Origin: Neoechinorhynchus agilis
Lineage: Eukaryota > Acanthocephala
NCBI GenBank assembly: GCA_051530055.1
Contig: CM121341.1
Span: forward strand, 12,710,001 to 12,774,000
DNA length: 64,000 nt
Direction: 5' to 3'
Shown: in pieces, positions 29,486-39,914 of the stretch
Layout of the letters: the number at the start of each line of letters is the position of its first letter
Position numbering within the stretch: position 1 is the first letter of the stretch
Translations under genes and position numbers: made by a program
Notes under the pieces: model-generated
What the model was told of the DNA's origin: nothing
Seen by the model: the letters and a program-made list of their open reading frames with translations, nothing else
Database searches by the model: none

Positions 29486-30733
29486 TTGTAAGTCGAGAAA
29501 AGAGCTACTCTAAACGCTTATCATTTTTTTGTCAGCTGCTCAATGGGAGAATACAGCGGCGTGTTTTGGTAGACGGGTAAGGCGATGAGTACACGAAGAG
29601 TGGTGTAGGAATGTGAGCGTGCTAGTGAGTGCGTCTGAATGGATCCATTTGCATCGACTCAGCTAATAAAGGAGGCGAAATGTCGACTAGAGATGAAGAT
29701 GTGTCTTATTGTAACTGTTGTCTGCTAGGAAGCATCTCGTTATCACCAGATAAAAGAGAAACGTTCAGGAAGGACGCTCGGTCACACGAGCGTTTTTTTG
29801 CAAACTAAAGAGCACAATCGTGTTCGTAGGTTTAATTAGCGATTCAATGGTTGTTTTTACGATCTCATAGACTATTCAGTTTCCCCGCCACTGCATTCGA
29901 AGCCGTCTCAAACTCATATGTACGCATTAATCGATCTCGGGCCTTGAATTTAAACAATTTTATGATGTTAGCAGTATCCATTTCAAGAATCCAGAACAGC
30001 TAACAAACAAACGTTTGCTTCTGGTGCACTCTGTGCGTCTAATGGTGAAGAAAAGCTTACAGAAAATTTCTGCGATTTCGACATTGTTTTACAGTTGCTA
30101 TGAGAAATGAGACGCTATTCTTTACACTCAGTGTCTGCTCTTTGATTACAATGAGATTACCATGAACTGTCGTCGCCTTGTCAATGCCCAAATTACGCTC
30201 AGATTCCGCAGTTAGTAGCATATTGCCTCAGAAAACGGATTCTGATTTCATCTCAAGTTCTCACAAGGTCATTTTTAAAAGTTTTCAATGCTAGATGAAA
30301 TGTCATTCTGTGTGCCCGCCTGGAAAAGTATATTTGCTGATGAATTTTATATTTTTTCATCATTGAATTCTTAAAAAGACTAAAAAATTATGAGAATTTC
30401 CCGTTGAAATAAAGCCTGGAAGGTTAGCGTCTAATCAATGTCAGTCCTATTGATTTTGAGGGCAACACCAGTAGTGTGATTTGTGGACGATTTTGAAAGA
30501 AAATTGATTTAGCTCTCTAGAGGACATTATGAGCGCTTTCCTAATTTCCTAATGCGTCCATTGCCCGATGTCATGAAAAGAGTCGGGAGCGCGTCCAATA
30601 AAATGCAGGAAGGTGCCCATTGCAGCAATCTATAAGAAAAAATCGATAGACGTTACAAAACTCACACTTGTGCAATCTTTTTTAAAAAACGAAAAGTGGA
30701 GGTTCACAATGAGAATTAAAAAACGCAGGACAT
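29486..30733. other. Intergenic region between EF-hand and CIAO2B genes
   Basis: Probably holds the EF-hand promoter at its left end (for example the sequence upstream of ATG 29,485). No gene, named repeat or RNA is seen. Hexamer-level motifs are too weak to call. Confidence 0.4.
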
Positions 30734-31286
30734 TCACGAGCTTGTCAATTTTAATAAGTCTAAATCGTTTCGGAACGAACGACAGTCCTTTAGGCATGAA
30801 TAGATAAGCCTTCTTAAGTTAGGATTTTCAAGTGCAGCAAATACGCGTTCTTTATCGTTAAGTTGTTTATTAATGGATCGCTCTTGAGCATGAGCTCCCT
30901 CCTTTACAAAAGTCATACATTTCGTTCCCAGGCTAACTGAACTCATGAGTCTGCTTTGAATCGTAAGACCAATCAACGATGCCATTGAACAGTGCGGTAT
31001 TGTTGGAGTAAAAAAGACTCGAATGATCCGTCCATCTAAGCATCCCCGCGGTCTCGATCAAGACAATCTAGTGGAAACCGCGTAAATCGATCAGTATGTG
31101 AACGTCATTCAATTGAACTACTTTTAAATGTTCAAGAGTGAATGGGTGCTCAGGATCTTTTATATCTCTAATTAAATCGAATATCTCACGCCCAGTAATG
31201 GGATCCTCTTTCGTAATATCCATCATATCTTCTGACAGTTCCATAGGTTCAAGAATTTCATGCAATTCTGGTCTTAGATTTTCCAT
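30734..31286 (-). CDS. CIAO2B: Cytosolic iron-sulfur assembly component 2B (MIP18 family)
   Basis: A MIP18-family subunit of the CIA targeting complex (with CIAO1 and MMS19) that delivers iron-sulfur clusters to cytosolic and nuclear proteins. Two exons: 31,078-31,286 and 30,734-31,034, with a 43-nt intron. Landmarks: [11 protein letters not shown]; the core [19 protein letters not shown] and TLEHLKVVQ; then [20 protein letters not shown], with the conserved reactive Cys of the PHCSMA motif; and [20 protein letters not shown]. Length is about 169 aa, matching the family. The Met at 31,286 fits the family N-terminus; the longer frame from 31,313 contains an acceptor-like TTTCAG, so it probably includes intron or leader. 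Confidence 0.93.
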
Positions 31287-31690
31287 TGTAAAACAATCTG
31301 AAACGGACCACATGCCGTGAAAGTTAAACAGAAGGAAGCTTCATTCTAAAAAGAAAAATCGCGAACAACTTACATGGCGCAATTCTGATACTTTATTTTC
31401 CTTTGAAAAAATTTCTCACGTTTGTTTTAATGGAGTTTTTGCACGAAACTGCAGACTGAGAAGAGATACGAACAAATCGAAATAAAGTTAATAATCTAAC
31501 AAAAAATTTAATCTAATGCATCTTTAATTTCCTTAGAATCTTTTATAGATTAAGGGCCGCAGTCATACAAATCAGAATTAAACAATGAGAAACTTATGCA
31601 ATCAGGTTGTATTCAACGAAAAGTTGCGAGAAACGCACTAAGGACAATCAACAAATAAACTTGTAGAAAAAGGAATCTTGGAACAGAAAT
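31287..31690. other. Intergenic region upstream of CIAO2B
   Basis: AT-rich; probably contains the CIAO2B 5' leader. Nothing else is recognised. Confidence 0.4.
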
Positions 31691-31699
31691 CACTCAAAC

Positions 31700-32760
31700 C
31701 ACCGCTATGGATCACTTAGCTGCCACCCTGGTGTAATAGTCGAAAGCACGGATGCAGCGTTCCCCCATTGCACAGCCAGGCTTATGTTTTGTAGAAGGAA
31801 TGCTCCTTATCTCGGATCGCCAGTGATTAGTCTCAATCTCTTAGACAATTGTTTGAACAGGTCCAGCGCCGCGGTACAAAACGGCACGAGCGTCTCGACG
31901 CCAAAAAGAACGAAATAATGGTTTCGACTTAGGACCCTGTATTTAATCTTTTGCGGTCCTCAGCGGCGATTGCTGCTCGCCATCGTTTAATAGTGACGAA
32001 TTTTATGTTGCTGGCTGCGAATGGTGTCCCAGTGCCTCCTTTCGATGCGGGAATACTGACACCGTCCGGTCTACGGCCATCAACTCGGCAAAGATTGCTA
32101 TGCTCAAGGATGTTCGGCGCATTCACAGTATTCATGACACTACTAAGAATTGCGTTCACTTTGGAGTGTCGTGAGTACCATCTGCTTGATTGTCAACAGG
32201 CGAGATCATGGCGTCAAGATGGATCCACGGTCGCTCCGCAACGGCAGCGATGGGATGTTCACATCGGTACCCCAAGTGTCAGGGACACTGCAATACTTAC
32301 TGTCTTGTCGGAGAGAAGAGTACTCGCAAAAGCGATTGGCATAGCGTTGAGCCAAGAACCCGATTCTCTTGTAGAGACTGCAATCCTTCACGATAGTTTG
32401 CCTGGACGCCTCATCTTCCACGTTCATCATTAAAATCTCGCATTTCGCAGCATTCAATTCAATCACAATTTTCGCCGTCTCCTTCACGAGTGTCTCCAAA
32501 TCGCACAGTACAACCGAGGGGTTATATCCGAGTGTGGCATCGTCCAGGTACCAGCCGTTAAAGCTGGACTGGAGAGAGTGTGCGACGGGATTGACCGCGA
32601 GTGAGAAGGCTATTGGGCCCAAAGGATCCCGTTGTTGAACTCCTCTTTCTGGCCACGAAGTGTGGTTATTGAACAACAATTGTGTTGGAGCCCCATTGGC
32701 ATTAGCGAAATGTTTCTGGTGCGTGATCTCTAACTACTTCGAGTAAATCTGCTCGGTGAA
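31700..32760 (-). mobile_element. RLE-type LINE, internally deleted copy
   Basis: The minus strand holds SWPERGVQQRDPLGPIAFSL and the active-site box GWYLDDATLGYNPSVVLCDL (about 32,510-32,680). It then jumps to the C-terminal region with HLCR/NLCRVDGRRPDGVSI and IAAEDRKRL. Compared with the copy at 55.6 kb, most of the thumb and linker between about 32,300 and 32,150 is missing. The RRPDG motif keeps Asp. Several stops and frameshifts make it dead. Confidence 0.85.
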
Positions 32761-32967
32761 CTGTGTTGAATACATAACCCGAACGACCAACATTGGCAAA
32801 ACAAAAAACATCGACTTTACGGTTGTATACGAGCAAGCACTGAAAATAAATCCACACACCGAAAACAGCTGCCTTTGTTCAAAATAAATTTTTGAAATTA
32901 GTGCGCATAAAAATACTAAGATTAAGAAAATACGCTCCCAACTCTCTAAAGTATATAATTCGGACGT

Positions 32968-34784
32968 CTAAATAGCATCAATATCGAGCTCATCATCACC
33001 GCCGTCTTTTTTCTTACCCTCGCTTTCATCATCCCGTTTGTGTCCACTTGATTTTTCATCAGCAATCAGATCTGCTTCGTTCCTAAAGCTAAACACAACC
33101 TCTACATCATTTGCTTTTTGATCATCATCCACCTCTTCCTCTTCTGCTTCATCCAACCAATCAATAAAAGGCTTGGCTGCTGAATGCAGTTCAGAAACCA
33201 ATTGCTTTGACCTCAAATATTTCCGACTTGAACGAGAACTCCATTCCTTGAATGTTGTCTCTGAAACTAGATCCGTTTCATAGAGTTCCATAAAAACAAA
33301 CGGCGCCTTCTCGATAAGTTCATTATTAAGAGCCATCGTTTGCTCAATGCCTGCTAACAAATATTTTTCTGCGTGTTCATTTCCGGTGCAGAATTTACAC
33401 AAGAGCTTCCGGTAGTGTTTGATCGCACTTACCATGTCATTCTTAAAGGAACCAGTTGTGAAGATTATCTCGGAAAGGACAAGAGGCGCTTTTTCGACTA
33501 AATCAAGATTCTCAGCTTCTTGGTACAATTCGTTTATGTCAGCATCAGTCATTTTATCAGATACCTTCGATTTAGCTTTTGCAAATAAGGCATCTGCGCG
33601 TTCAGTGTCCTTCAAGTTTGATTTTCGGTTTTCCGTAACGGACAATGCTTCGAATTCTGACTGGATTTCATCTATTCTGCAACCGGTGAACACTACTAAA
33701 GGTTCGATGAAAGAAGCGGTATTTGATTCAAACATCAATCTTGGTCTTTTTAGTTACAGGGACAACTCTAAATGAGGTCCTTATTGAACCACAATTTCTA
33801 GAGATAACGATAAAAATAGTTTACGTTAGACTTTCCTCAGTGGTACAGAAAATGTTTAACATTAAAAGACTAGTTTTTCGGTTGACTTTAGCTAAGAAAT
33901 TAAAATCGTCGCAGAAGACAAACAAAGGAGTACTTAAATGGGTTTTTTATGACAAGACAATTTCAATTTTCCGCCATTACAAAAAAATATGAACAGTTCA
34001 AATTTTAGATAGCGCAATAGTTCATGTATTTCGGCGCATAATCTTGTTTCTCAAGGGTTTTTTTGGGATGAGTGTGCGAAAAAAGATCCCATTTCCGAAT
34101 TAAGAAAAACCACTTAAACGTTCATCAATTGCATATTTTTACACCACCTCCAGTCCATTGCCTATCGTCATCTCGTAAGTTTGGCGCTCGAATCACAAGA
34201 TCTTCTTCGGTAGTCGCGGCAGCCGTAAGTTCCGACTCGATGGTGGACGTTGGAACACTGGACGGGGATTCTCTCGCTCCAGTCTTCTTTCCACCTCTTT
34301 TCTTACTACCACCACCACTACCACCACCGCCGCTCTTTGTCTCAGATAACATTTTCGGCGTATGACTCATTATGTAGTTGCAAAGTCGATGACCAATGGG
34401 CGGTTTGGTTACATGTCCACAAGCCTTACATTTTTGGGAAATATCATTCTTACTCACCGCAAGCACAGTTTCCGGGTTCTCACAATTCTCGCACAAAACG
34501 AACTTCTTAATGAATACGCCAAGAAGCGACTGCAACTTTGCATTATCATGAGCCCCGTTGATTATCCACCGATCTTCTCTTGAATTCATCTGAACCTGAG
34601 CACCCAACTCACATCCAAAGAACTTTGTAGAGTACTCTGGGGCTCTATTAAGAGCCTTAGCAATCGAACTCATGTTTACTATCACTGTTTTTATCCCATT
34701 TCCACAGCCTTCAATCTTCGCCAAGAGTTTCGGCATCTTGTACCGGTAAAATGGGTCATCGTTGTCCGGATGAACGTTAATCAT
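32968..34784 (-). CDS. EIF5: Eukaryotic translation initiation factor 5
   Basis: The GTPase-activating protein for eIF2-GTP in start-codon selection. Two exons: 34,148-34,784 and 32,968-33,671, with a 476-nt intron; about 446 aa. The N-terminal domain starts MINVHPDNDDPFYRYKMPKL and includes the catalytic-arginine region YRYKMP, GCELGAQ and a C4 zinc ribbon (CENCENPET ... CKACGHV). A Gly/Ser/Lys-rich linker (SGGGGSGGGSKKRGGKK) and DDDRQWTG follow. The C-terminal W2/HEAT domain has APLVLSEIIF, KYLLAGIEQTMAL, PFIDWLDEAEEEE, and the acidic end DDELDIDAI matching the human end DDDIDIDAI. The join (GGA G|GT...AG|AT) restores QWTGDEIQSEF. Confidence 0.96.
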
Positions 34785-35718
34785 TCTTTTCTTCTTCTAA
34801 AGCTTTCCCTTTAACCACAAAAAAGATGTATGCGTAAAATCTATTAAAAGCTCAGTAACCAAAGCAACGACCAAAAACTTTTTGGACCTACCGTGCGCGT
34901 TAGTGGCCCTTATCGTTGACGGTGGAAAGGAAGCAAATTGCATATAAACGTCGCCGCTGGCTGGAGTTCGGTGAACTGGAGTAGTCTTTGAGAGTGAAGG
35001 AATGTGTCACAAGACCCGTAAGAATCATAAAAATAGCGCCATTTTGTGTGACTAAGTAAATAAGAGTCAGAAACGTTGAAGTGACGTCATCGAATGCGTC
35101 AAAACATTAAGAAGTGAATCCAGGTTCAGAATGTTACAATGGCGGAATGGTGAGGGAATTTTATTAGGTCGAGCGTGGGTCTTTCTAAAAGGTTGTTTTA
35201 TTTTAAGGATATACGCGTGAAACATGTCACAACAGCATTGTGCGCCCAAATATCAGACTCGATAATTAATTCACTTTTATTGAGCGATTTCTCTGAAGAG
35301 ATCCCGATTTTTAGCGACGAACGATTCAATCTTCTCTTATCGAAATTTTTATCTTTACCATAATAAACGATTTTTAAACTCCGATAGCATTCGCCCGTTT
35401 ATAAAAAAGACTAACCGTTTGGGAAAACGACAATTCGAATTAGCAAGAATAACTCATTTGCTTTGAGAACATTCTCAAAAAATTGAGTGATTTCTTGCGA
35501 TTTTCCGTAGGAGATAAAATTTTGAGGAGATCCTATTGTTCACAGACGAACGCGCCGGTCGTATTTTTCGCCATGCGATCAAAACGATATAGAAACTCCG
35601 ATAAAATTCGGGCGCTTATATGGGATTGCACTTTACCTATCTCATCAATAATAATAACGCATTTTCGCATTATCACAAGCACACAATCACACAGGCTAAT
35701 AATCTGTATAACGCTTGA
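34785..35718. other. Intergenic region between eIF5 and HP1 genes
   Basis: Probably the eIF5 promoter on its left and the HP1 3' flank on its right. A palindromic CRE lies at 35,082-35,089. A 62-codon plus-strand frame at 35,175-35,363 (ends FNLLLSKFLSLP) is unassigned. Confidence 0.45.
35082..35089. promoter_or_regulatory. CRE-like palindrome TGACGTCA upstream of eIF5
   Basis: The full 8-bp consensus bound by CREB/ATF-type bZIP factors, about 300 bp upstream of the eIF5 start codon. A second full copy lies upstream of HP1 at 36,411. Binding is inferred only from the motif. Confidence 0.4.
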
Positions 35719-36330
35719 TCACTTTTCACGGTCCGTACTTTGTGCGGGCACGTTAGTATTGGTCCAATCAACATGACCCTCGTAGAATTGCAACACATGA
35801 TTGGGATATTTATTGTAGGCGTATTTTCTGTCCACTTGTCCAACAGTTCCATCTTTGTACTTAATATGGAAGATTATTTCATCACCTTCCTTTTCCGCCC
35901 GTACAATTGAATCGAAGAATCGCCTGACTTTTTTGCTATGATGTTCCTTTGGATGTTCCTTTGTCCTTTTTCTAGGCTTCACCGATTTACTAACCGGTTC
36001 AGATTCAGTGCTACTTTTAGTCGCAGCGTCAGGTCCAGGAGCTGATCGTCTTGTCTTGTAGATGGGATTATTCTTGCGTTCTTCATACTCTTTAACTAAT
36101 TTATCGCATTTGAGATTCCCGGCAGGAGTCCAAGTTCTTTGGGATTTGGGATATCCCTCCCATTTCAAAAGATACTCCACGACGCCATCTTTAATGCGTT
36201 TATCATCAATGCTTTCCACGACGTAAGACGAATTTGTCGATGAAGATTGAGAAGAACTCGTTGAAGACGCATTTTTGGGTTCCTTGTAAACTTTGCTTCC
36301 TTTATTTCTGATTGATCGACGTGGTGCCAT
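35719..36330 (-). CDS. HP1/CBX: Heterochromatin protein 1 / chromobox protein
   Basis: Binds methylated histone H3 lysine 9 and recruits silencing partners in the nucleus. A single open exon of about 203 aa from [11 protein letters not shown]. The chromodomain [20 protein letters not shown] and [12 protein letters not shown] holds the aromatic-cage positions (Tyr at the start, Trp of KWEGY, and Trp of RTW). A basic, Ser-rich hinge ([17 protein letters not shown]) follows. The chromo shadow domain [38 protein letters not shown] ends with the dimer-interface Trp. An in-frame ATG at 36,402 would add 24 residues, but MAPRRS resembles usual starts. Lack of introns is unusual for the window. Confidence 0.9.
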   Translation of the reverse strand: MAPRRSIRNKGSKVYKEPKNASSTSSSQSSSTNSSYVVESIDDKRIKDGVVEYLLKWEGYPKSQRTWTPAGNLKCDKLVKEYEERKNNPIYKTRRSAPGPDAATKSSTESEPVSKSVKPRKRTKEHPKEHHSKKVRRFFDSIVRAEKEGDEIIFHIKYKDGTVGQVDRKYAYNKYPNHVLQFYEGHVDWTNTNVPAQSTDREK

Positions 36331-36410
36331 GGGCGAGGGAGCGCGTAAACTTCTAAAAATTGAGGGCGAATGTACGTGCGTTTTTGTTAACTTTTTGTGC
36401 ATCGGTCCGA

Positions 36411-36418
36411 TGACGTCA
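36411..36418. promoter_or_regulatory. CRE-like palindrome TGACGTCA upstream of HP1
   Basis: The full CRE consensus, about 80 bp upstream of the HP1 start Met. A CpG-richer stretch follows at 36,440-36,500 (GTCGCGAGCGCGAGCGGACG). It fits a promoter for HP1 and possibly a divergent transcript. Confidence 0.45.
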
Positions 36419-36975
36419 TCATATCGAAGGCGCTATTTCCGACGAACGACAGTCGGAAACAAACAAAACGTCGCGAGCGCGAGCGGACGTCGTGAAAGTG
36501 ACCACAACACTGAAAATCACACACGTAAAGTACAGAAAAAGAAGAAAGACGCTATTTTGGAACATTTGCATTCACGTCGAAGTTTCGTAAATATGACGAA
36601 ATCAGGGACGATTCTTTCAGATCCGCGTAAAATCGCATTGTCGCGATTTGTACGTGGTGCCGTCCCGTAGACTATCGGCAAACAGAGAAAAGTTAGTCGT
36701 TCAAAAATTAGGGTGGATGTTGTATATTTTTGGTGGGCCATCAACCGTTTATTCTGATCAAATTATAAAGACTCGAAGCCTAATTTTAAGATTTCGCTTA
36801 ATCGGAACGGCCGGTTTTTTGTGTGTTCAAAGCGATCGTTTTAAAATTGAGTTGTAGAACACAAAAACGAAAAACTTGACACCAAATTATACCGTTAAAA
36901 AATCGAAATGAATGCTAAAAAATATTTATTGTAACTATCGATGGATATAACCCATTTTTTATTAATGTTTTCACA
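36419..36975. other. HP1 upstream region, no gene seen
   Basis: Contains the CpG-rich promoter-like stretch and then AT-rich sequence leading into LINE family A. Plus-strand frames at 36,293-36,857 are not recognised. Confidence 0.4.
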
Positions 36976-37249
36976 ACCACAGAGTACTGTGGCGGAGGGT
37001 GGCAAACGGCTACCCACATAGCTTCGATTTTCGTCTTCAAAAGACGATATGCATCAGATTAGATACTATGATCGGCCTTTCAAAAAGGACAATTACGTAT
37101 CTAAAATAACTGCTGTCCCAATCTCAACCAAAGAGGCCACTTGAGGACTTTTCCTTAAACCATGGTTAAATACCAAAAAAAATAATATAATAAGAATTAA
37201 ATCTGCGTCATTTTGGAACCGTACCCTGAAAATAGTCTTTACAAACAAA

Positions 37250-38066
37250 ATGGAAATGGAGGACTTCGAAGCCTTCATAAAAGAACGTTTCGATGATCGG
37301 CATTTCAATATACAATCCTTCAGAAACAAAGCTACTTTCATTGCACACAACATCGAGAGTTTGTCCTCGCCTGAAACGATTAAAGAATTCGAGGAACAAT
37401 TTCAGCTCAAGTTTAAATTCTTTTTTAAATCCAGGAAGATGGGAAAGACGATTCCAGTGGGAGTAGTGGAAACCGACACTGACCATATGGATACTCCATG
37501 CTCACGCAAATGGATCTTTCAATGTACGGAGATTAAAACGAGTAAATGTGCCAACTGTGGTGGATCTCACAGGAGCTACTATAAAGGTTGTCCCTGTTTT
37601 AAGGCTTATGTGGATGGATGCCTGGAAGGCGGATATCGAAATGAAAAGAAATCAGAGCAGTGAAAAGACAATCCTTTCATCACCGTCCTATCAGACAGGA
37701 ACGATTGCTACTACAAAGGATGCCGTTCAACCAACCCAACCCATCTACAATGAAGAAGAGTTATGTCAACGAATCTTCGATAAAGTATTACACGAAGTAA
37801 TACATAGCATATCGACACTCTTCAACAGCCTTCAGAATCAAATTGCACAGCAAATTCAAAGTATGCTTTCGATCACGATTCCGAAGACCATTATCAACCC
37901 GACAGCGAATGGCGGGAACCAAGTACAATCAGGACTGAATAAGAGGCAAAGAATACCCGCCAAAGACAATAAAACAAGCGGCAGAAATTCACGACGCTCG
38001 AACAATGTATCAAACAATAGACATATCACTAGCGACTCTGACGCTGCGATGGACGTTATAGAATGA
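37250..38066 (+). pseudogene. LINE family A ORF1 (gag-like, CCHC), frameshifted
   Basis: Starts MEMEDFEAFIKERFDDRHFN; a knuckle KCANCGGSHRSYYKGCP lies at about 37,545-37,600. Near 37,620-37,660 the frame shifts, and a second frame runs to the stop at 38,064-38,066 (contains EELCQRIFDKVLHEVIHSIS and a basic NNVSNNRH tail). Such ORF1 proteins bind LINE RNA. The ORF1 stop overlaps the ORF2 start as ATGA at 38,063-38,066, suggesting coupled translation when the element was alive. Confidence 0.8.
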
Positions 38067-39002
38067 CAATGAGTGGGTCCTCGCCCGCGCCGCTCAATTT
38101 ACACTGCTTACAGTGGAATTCGGGTGGAGCCGCGGCTCTAAACAGGTTAGATACTTTTAACTACATTACCGAAGATATTATTTTTATACAATATGCCAAA
38201 AAGGCAGTAGTAGGTTTTTATGTTTTACTACAAAAGTTTACATTTGAATACGATGTATTCCCAACATTTCCCTGGAATGCACATTCAAGTAGTCTCAGCA
38301 ATTTTCAAAAAACACCTTTCAGCCTCCCTTATCCAAAATTATATTAGTGAAAATCTATCATATGCTATCTTCAAAATTCACTCTAATGCGAAGGAGTTAA
38401 TGTTAATTGGAAATGTTTATGTACGTCCGAAGTTCATACATAAAAAAGATACGAAGGACATTATTAGTAACCTTCTAAGTTTAGGCAATATCGTTTTATT
38501 TGGCGATTTTAATGACCCGTCAGGAAAATGGACGAAAGCAATAGCCAATAGTGAAAGCACTCATGTGTTTTTAACTCCCACCCAACCCACATTTCACAGG
38601 GTATCAAGTAATGTTCATTCTTGGTTGAATGGATGCTATGCTCCTTCCAACAGACAGGAAAGCACTACGGTTGTGAAACAGTGTGCTTTATCGGAAGCAT
38701 GCTATCACGATATCATAACCTGGTATTTATCCAACGACAAGTCCCTAACTCGTAGATTCCGATTTTCGCCAATTAATGTAGCCTTCTTTAACTTCGCCAT
38801 CAAAAGTTCTCTTTTCGTACATCTGATTCTCTATGACTGGAATTCTTTACTTTTTAATCTTAGCAATATTTATTCAACCAATCTTCATTTCTCGACAATT
38901 AACACACTCACCACCTCCCGCAGAATTCCAGCTTTTGTCCTTCCTCGACCGTCGCCATCACGCTGGCAGCATTGCCCCGTTGTACTGCTAGCGAGATATT
39001 GA
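38063..39002 (+). pseudogene. LINE family A ORF2, apurinic-type endonuclease part
   Basis: Starts MTMSGSSPAPLNLHCLQWNS, with LQWNSGG as the first endonuclease motif. After a frameshift near 38,230 it continues with LMLIGNVYVRPKF, IVLFGDFNDPSGKW (catalytic Asp of GDFN), TQPTFHRVSSNVHSW and CYHDIITWYLS, which stands where SDH-type motifs occur (His kept). It is followed by the reverse-oriented RLE LINE fragment. Confidence 0.75.
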
Positions 39003-39650
39003 AGGAATACGCCTGCTCTTGAGTCTCCGGTTGCCTCTCTCAATTTCTTCGAAAGATCCTGGAGCAGAGAGAGTGCCGAGCGCTCCATACTTCTCTACCC
39101 CAAAGGGGACAAAATAGTGAGCCCTCGATAAGTGAAGATATTTCCGTATTTTCCTCCATTCCGCTGCAATGGCGGCACCACCGGCGATTTCGAGGGAGTA
39201 GGGGATGTTGCTGGCTGCAAGGGTGTCCACACACGTGGCGTCCCAGAGAAGGCATTTGCCCTCCCGCCACGGGAAGACCGAAATTCCATCGGGCCTACGG
39301 CCGTCTAGTCTACAGAGGTGGGCGGATTCCAGGATGTTCGGGAAGTTCGCCGTTCTCAACGCCCGAGAAATTGCGTTATTGATTTCAGAATGGCGTGAGA
39401 ACCTTCCTGCTGACCTTCTGCAGACGAGACCGTGTCGCCCGAAAGCATCAACCAAAGACCCACATCGACAGCGATGGGGCGTGCATATCGGGAGACCAAG
39501 TCTTAAGGATACTGCGATTCTCGTTACCTCGTCAGTAAAAAGAGTTCCCACTGATGCCAGAGGAACAGCCTCCAACCACGCCCAGATCATTCATCAAGAG
39601 GAGCAGTTTCCTCTAATTATCTGAGGTACTGCGCATCTCAAATTAAAATA
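38905..39650 (-). mobile_element. RLE-type LINE, 3' fragment nested in LINE family A
   Basis: The minus strand reads EVTRIAVSLRLGLPICTPHR, the zinc motif CRCGSLVDAFGRHGLVC, LDGRRPDGISVFPWREG, LLWDATCVDT and HYFVPFGVEKYGALG. These are the zinc knuckle and PD-(D/E)xK restriction-like endonuclease of the family. Here the RRPDG Asp is kept, unlike the longer copy at 56.0 kb. It is 5'-truncated. Confidence 0.85.
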
Positions 39651-39779
39651 GCCAATATAAACCAGGATGCCCCAATGCAGAGACTGTGGTCAAACAAATA
39701 TTGGACTTGCAATTACAATCTACATTTGAAGCAGCATCGTAACGTAATGAGGAATCTATCTTTTTCGATGAAATCCTTT

Positions 39780-39905
39780 TGGCGCGTCCTAAAGAACACG
39801 AAATTTATCAAATGTTATTTGTTGATAGGGGAGATAAATGAAATTAAGATTTTTATTGGATATTTCGATCCACTATCTCGGATCTTCTTCAGCGATTGCT
39901 TGTAA
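39780..39905 (-). ncRNA. Hammerhead-like motif (39,863-39,892)
   Basis: The minus strand reads ACTTACAAGCAATCG, CTGAAGA, stem II GATCC-GAGATAGT-GGATC, GAAA, TATC, CAATAAAA. CTGAAGA and GAAA boxes are perfect. Stem II (5 bp) shares no sequence with other copies. Stem I pairs only partly (G-C and two A-U pairs). It lies between the RLE insertion and the polymerase part of LINE family A. Confidence 0.6.
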
Positions 39906-39914
39906 GTTTTTAAA

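Noticed and set aside
31951-32433. 160-codon plus-strand open frame
   Set aside because: It is antisense to the RLE LINE fragment whose minus-strand motifs (YLDD, RRPDG) are clear.
35175-35363. 62-codon protein between eIF5 and HP1
   Set aside because: Coding-like, but no recognised family and no supporting splice or promoter signal; left as intergenic.
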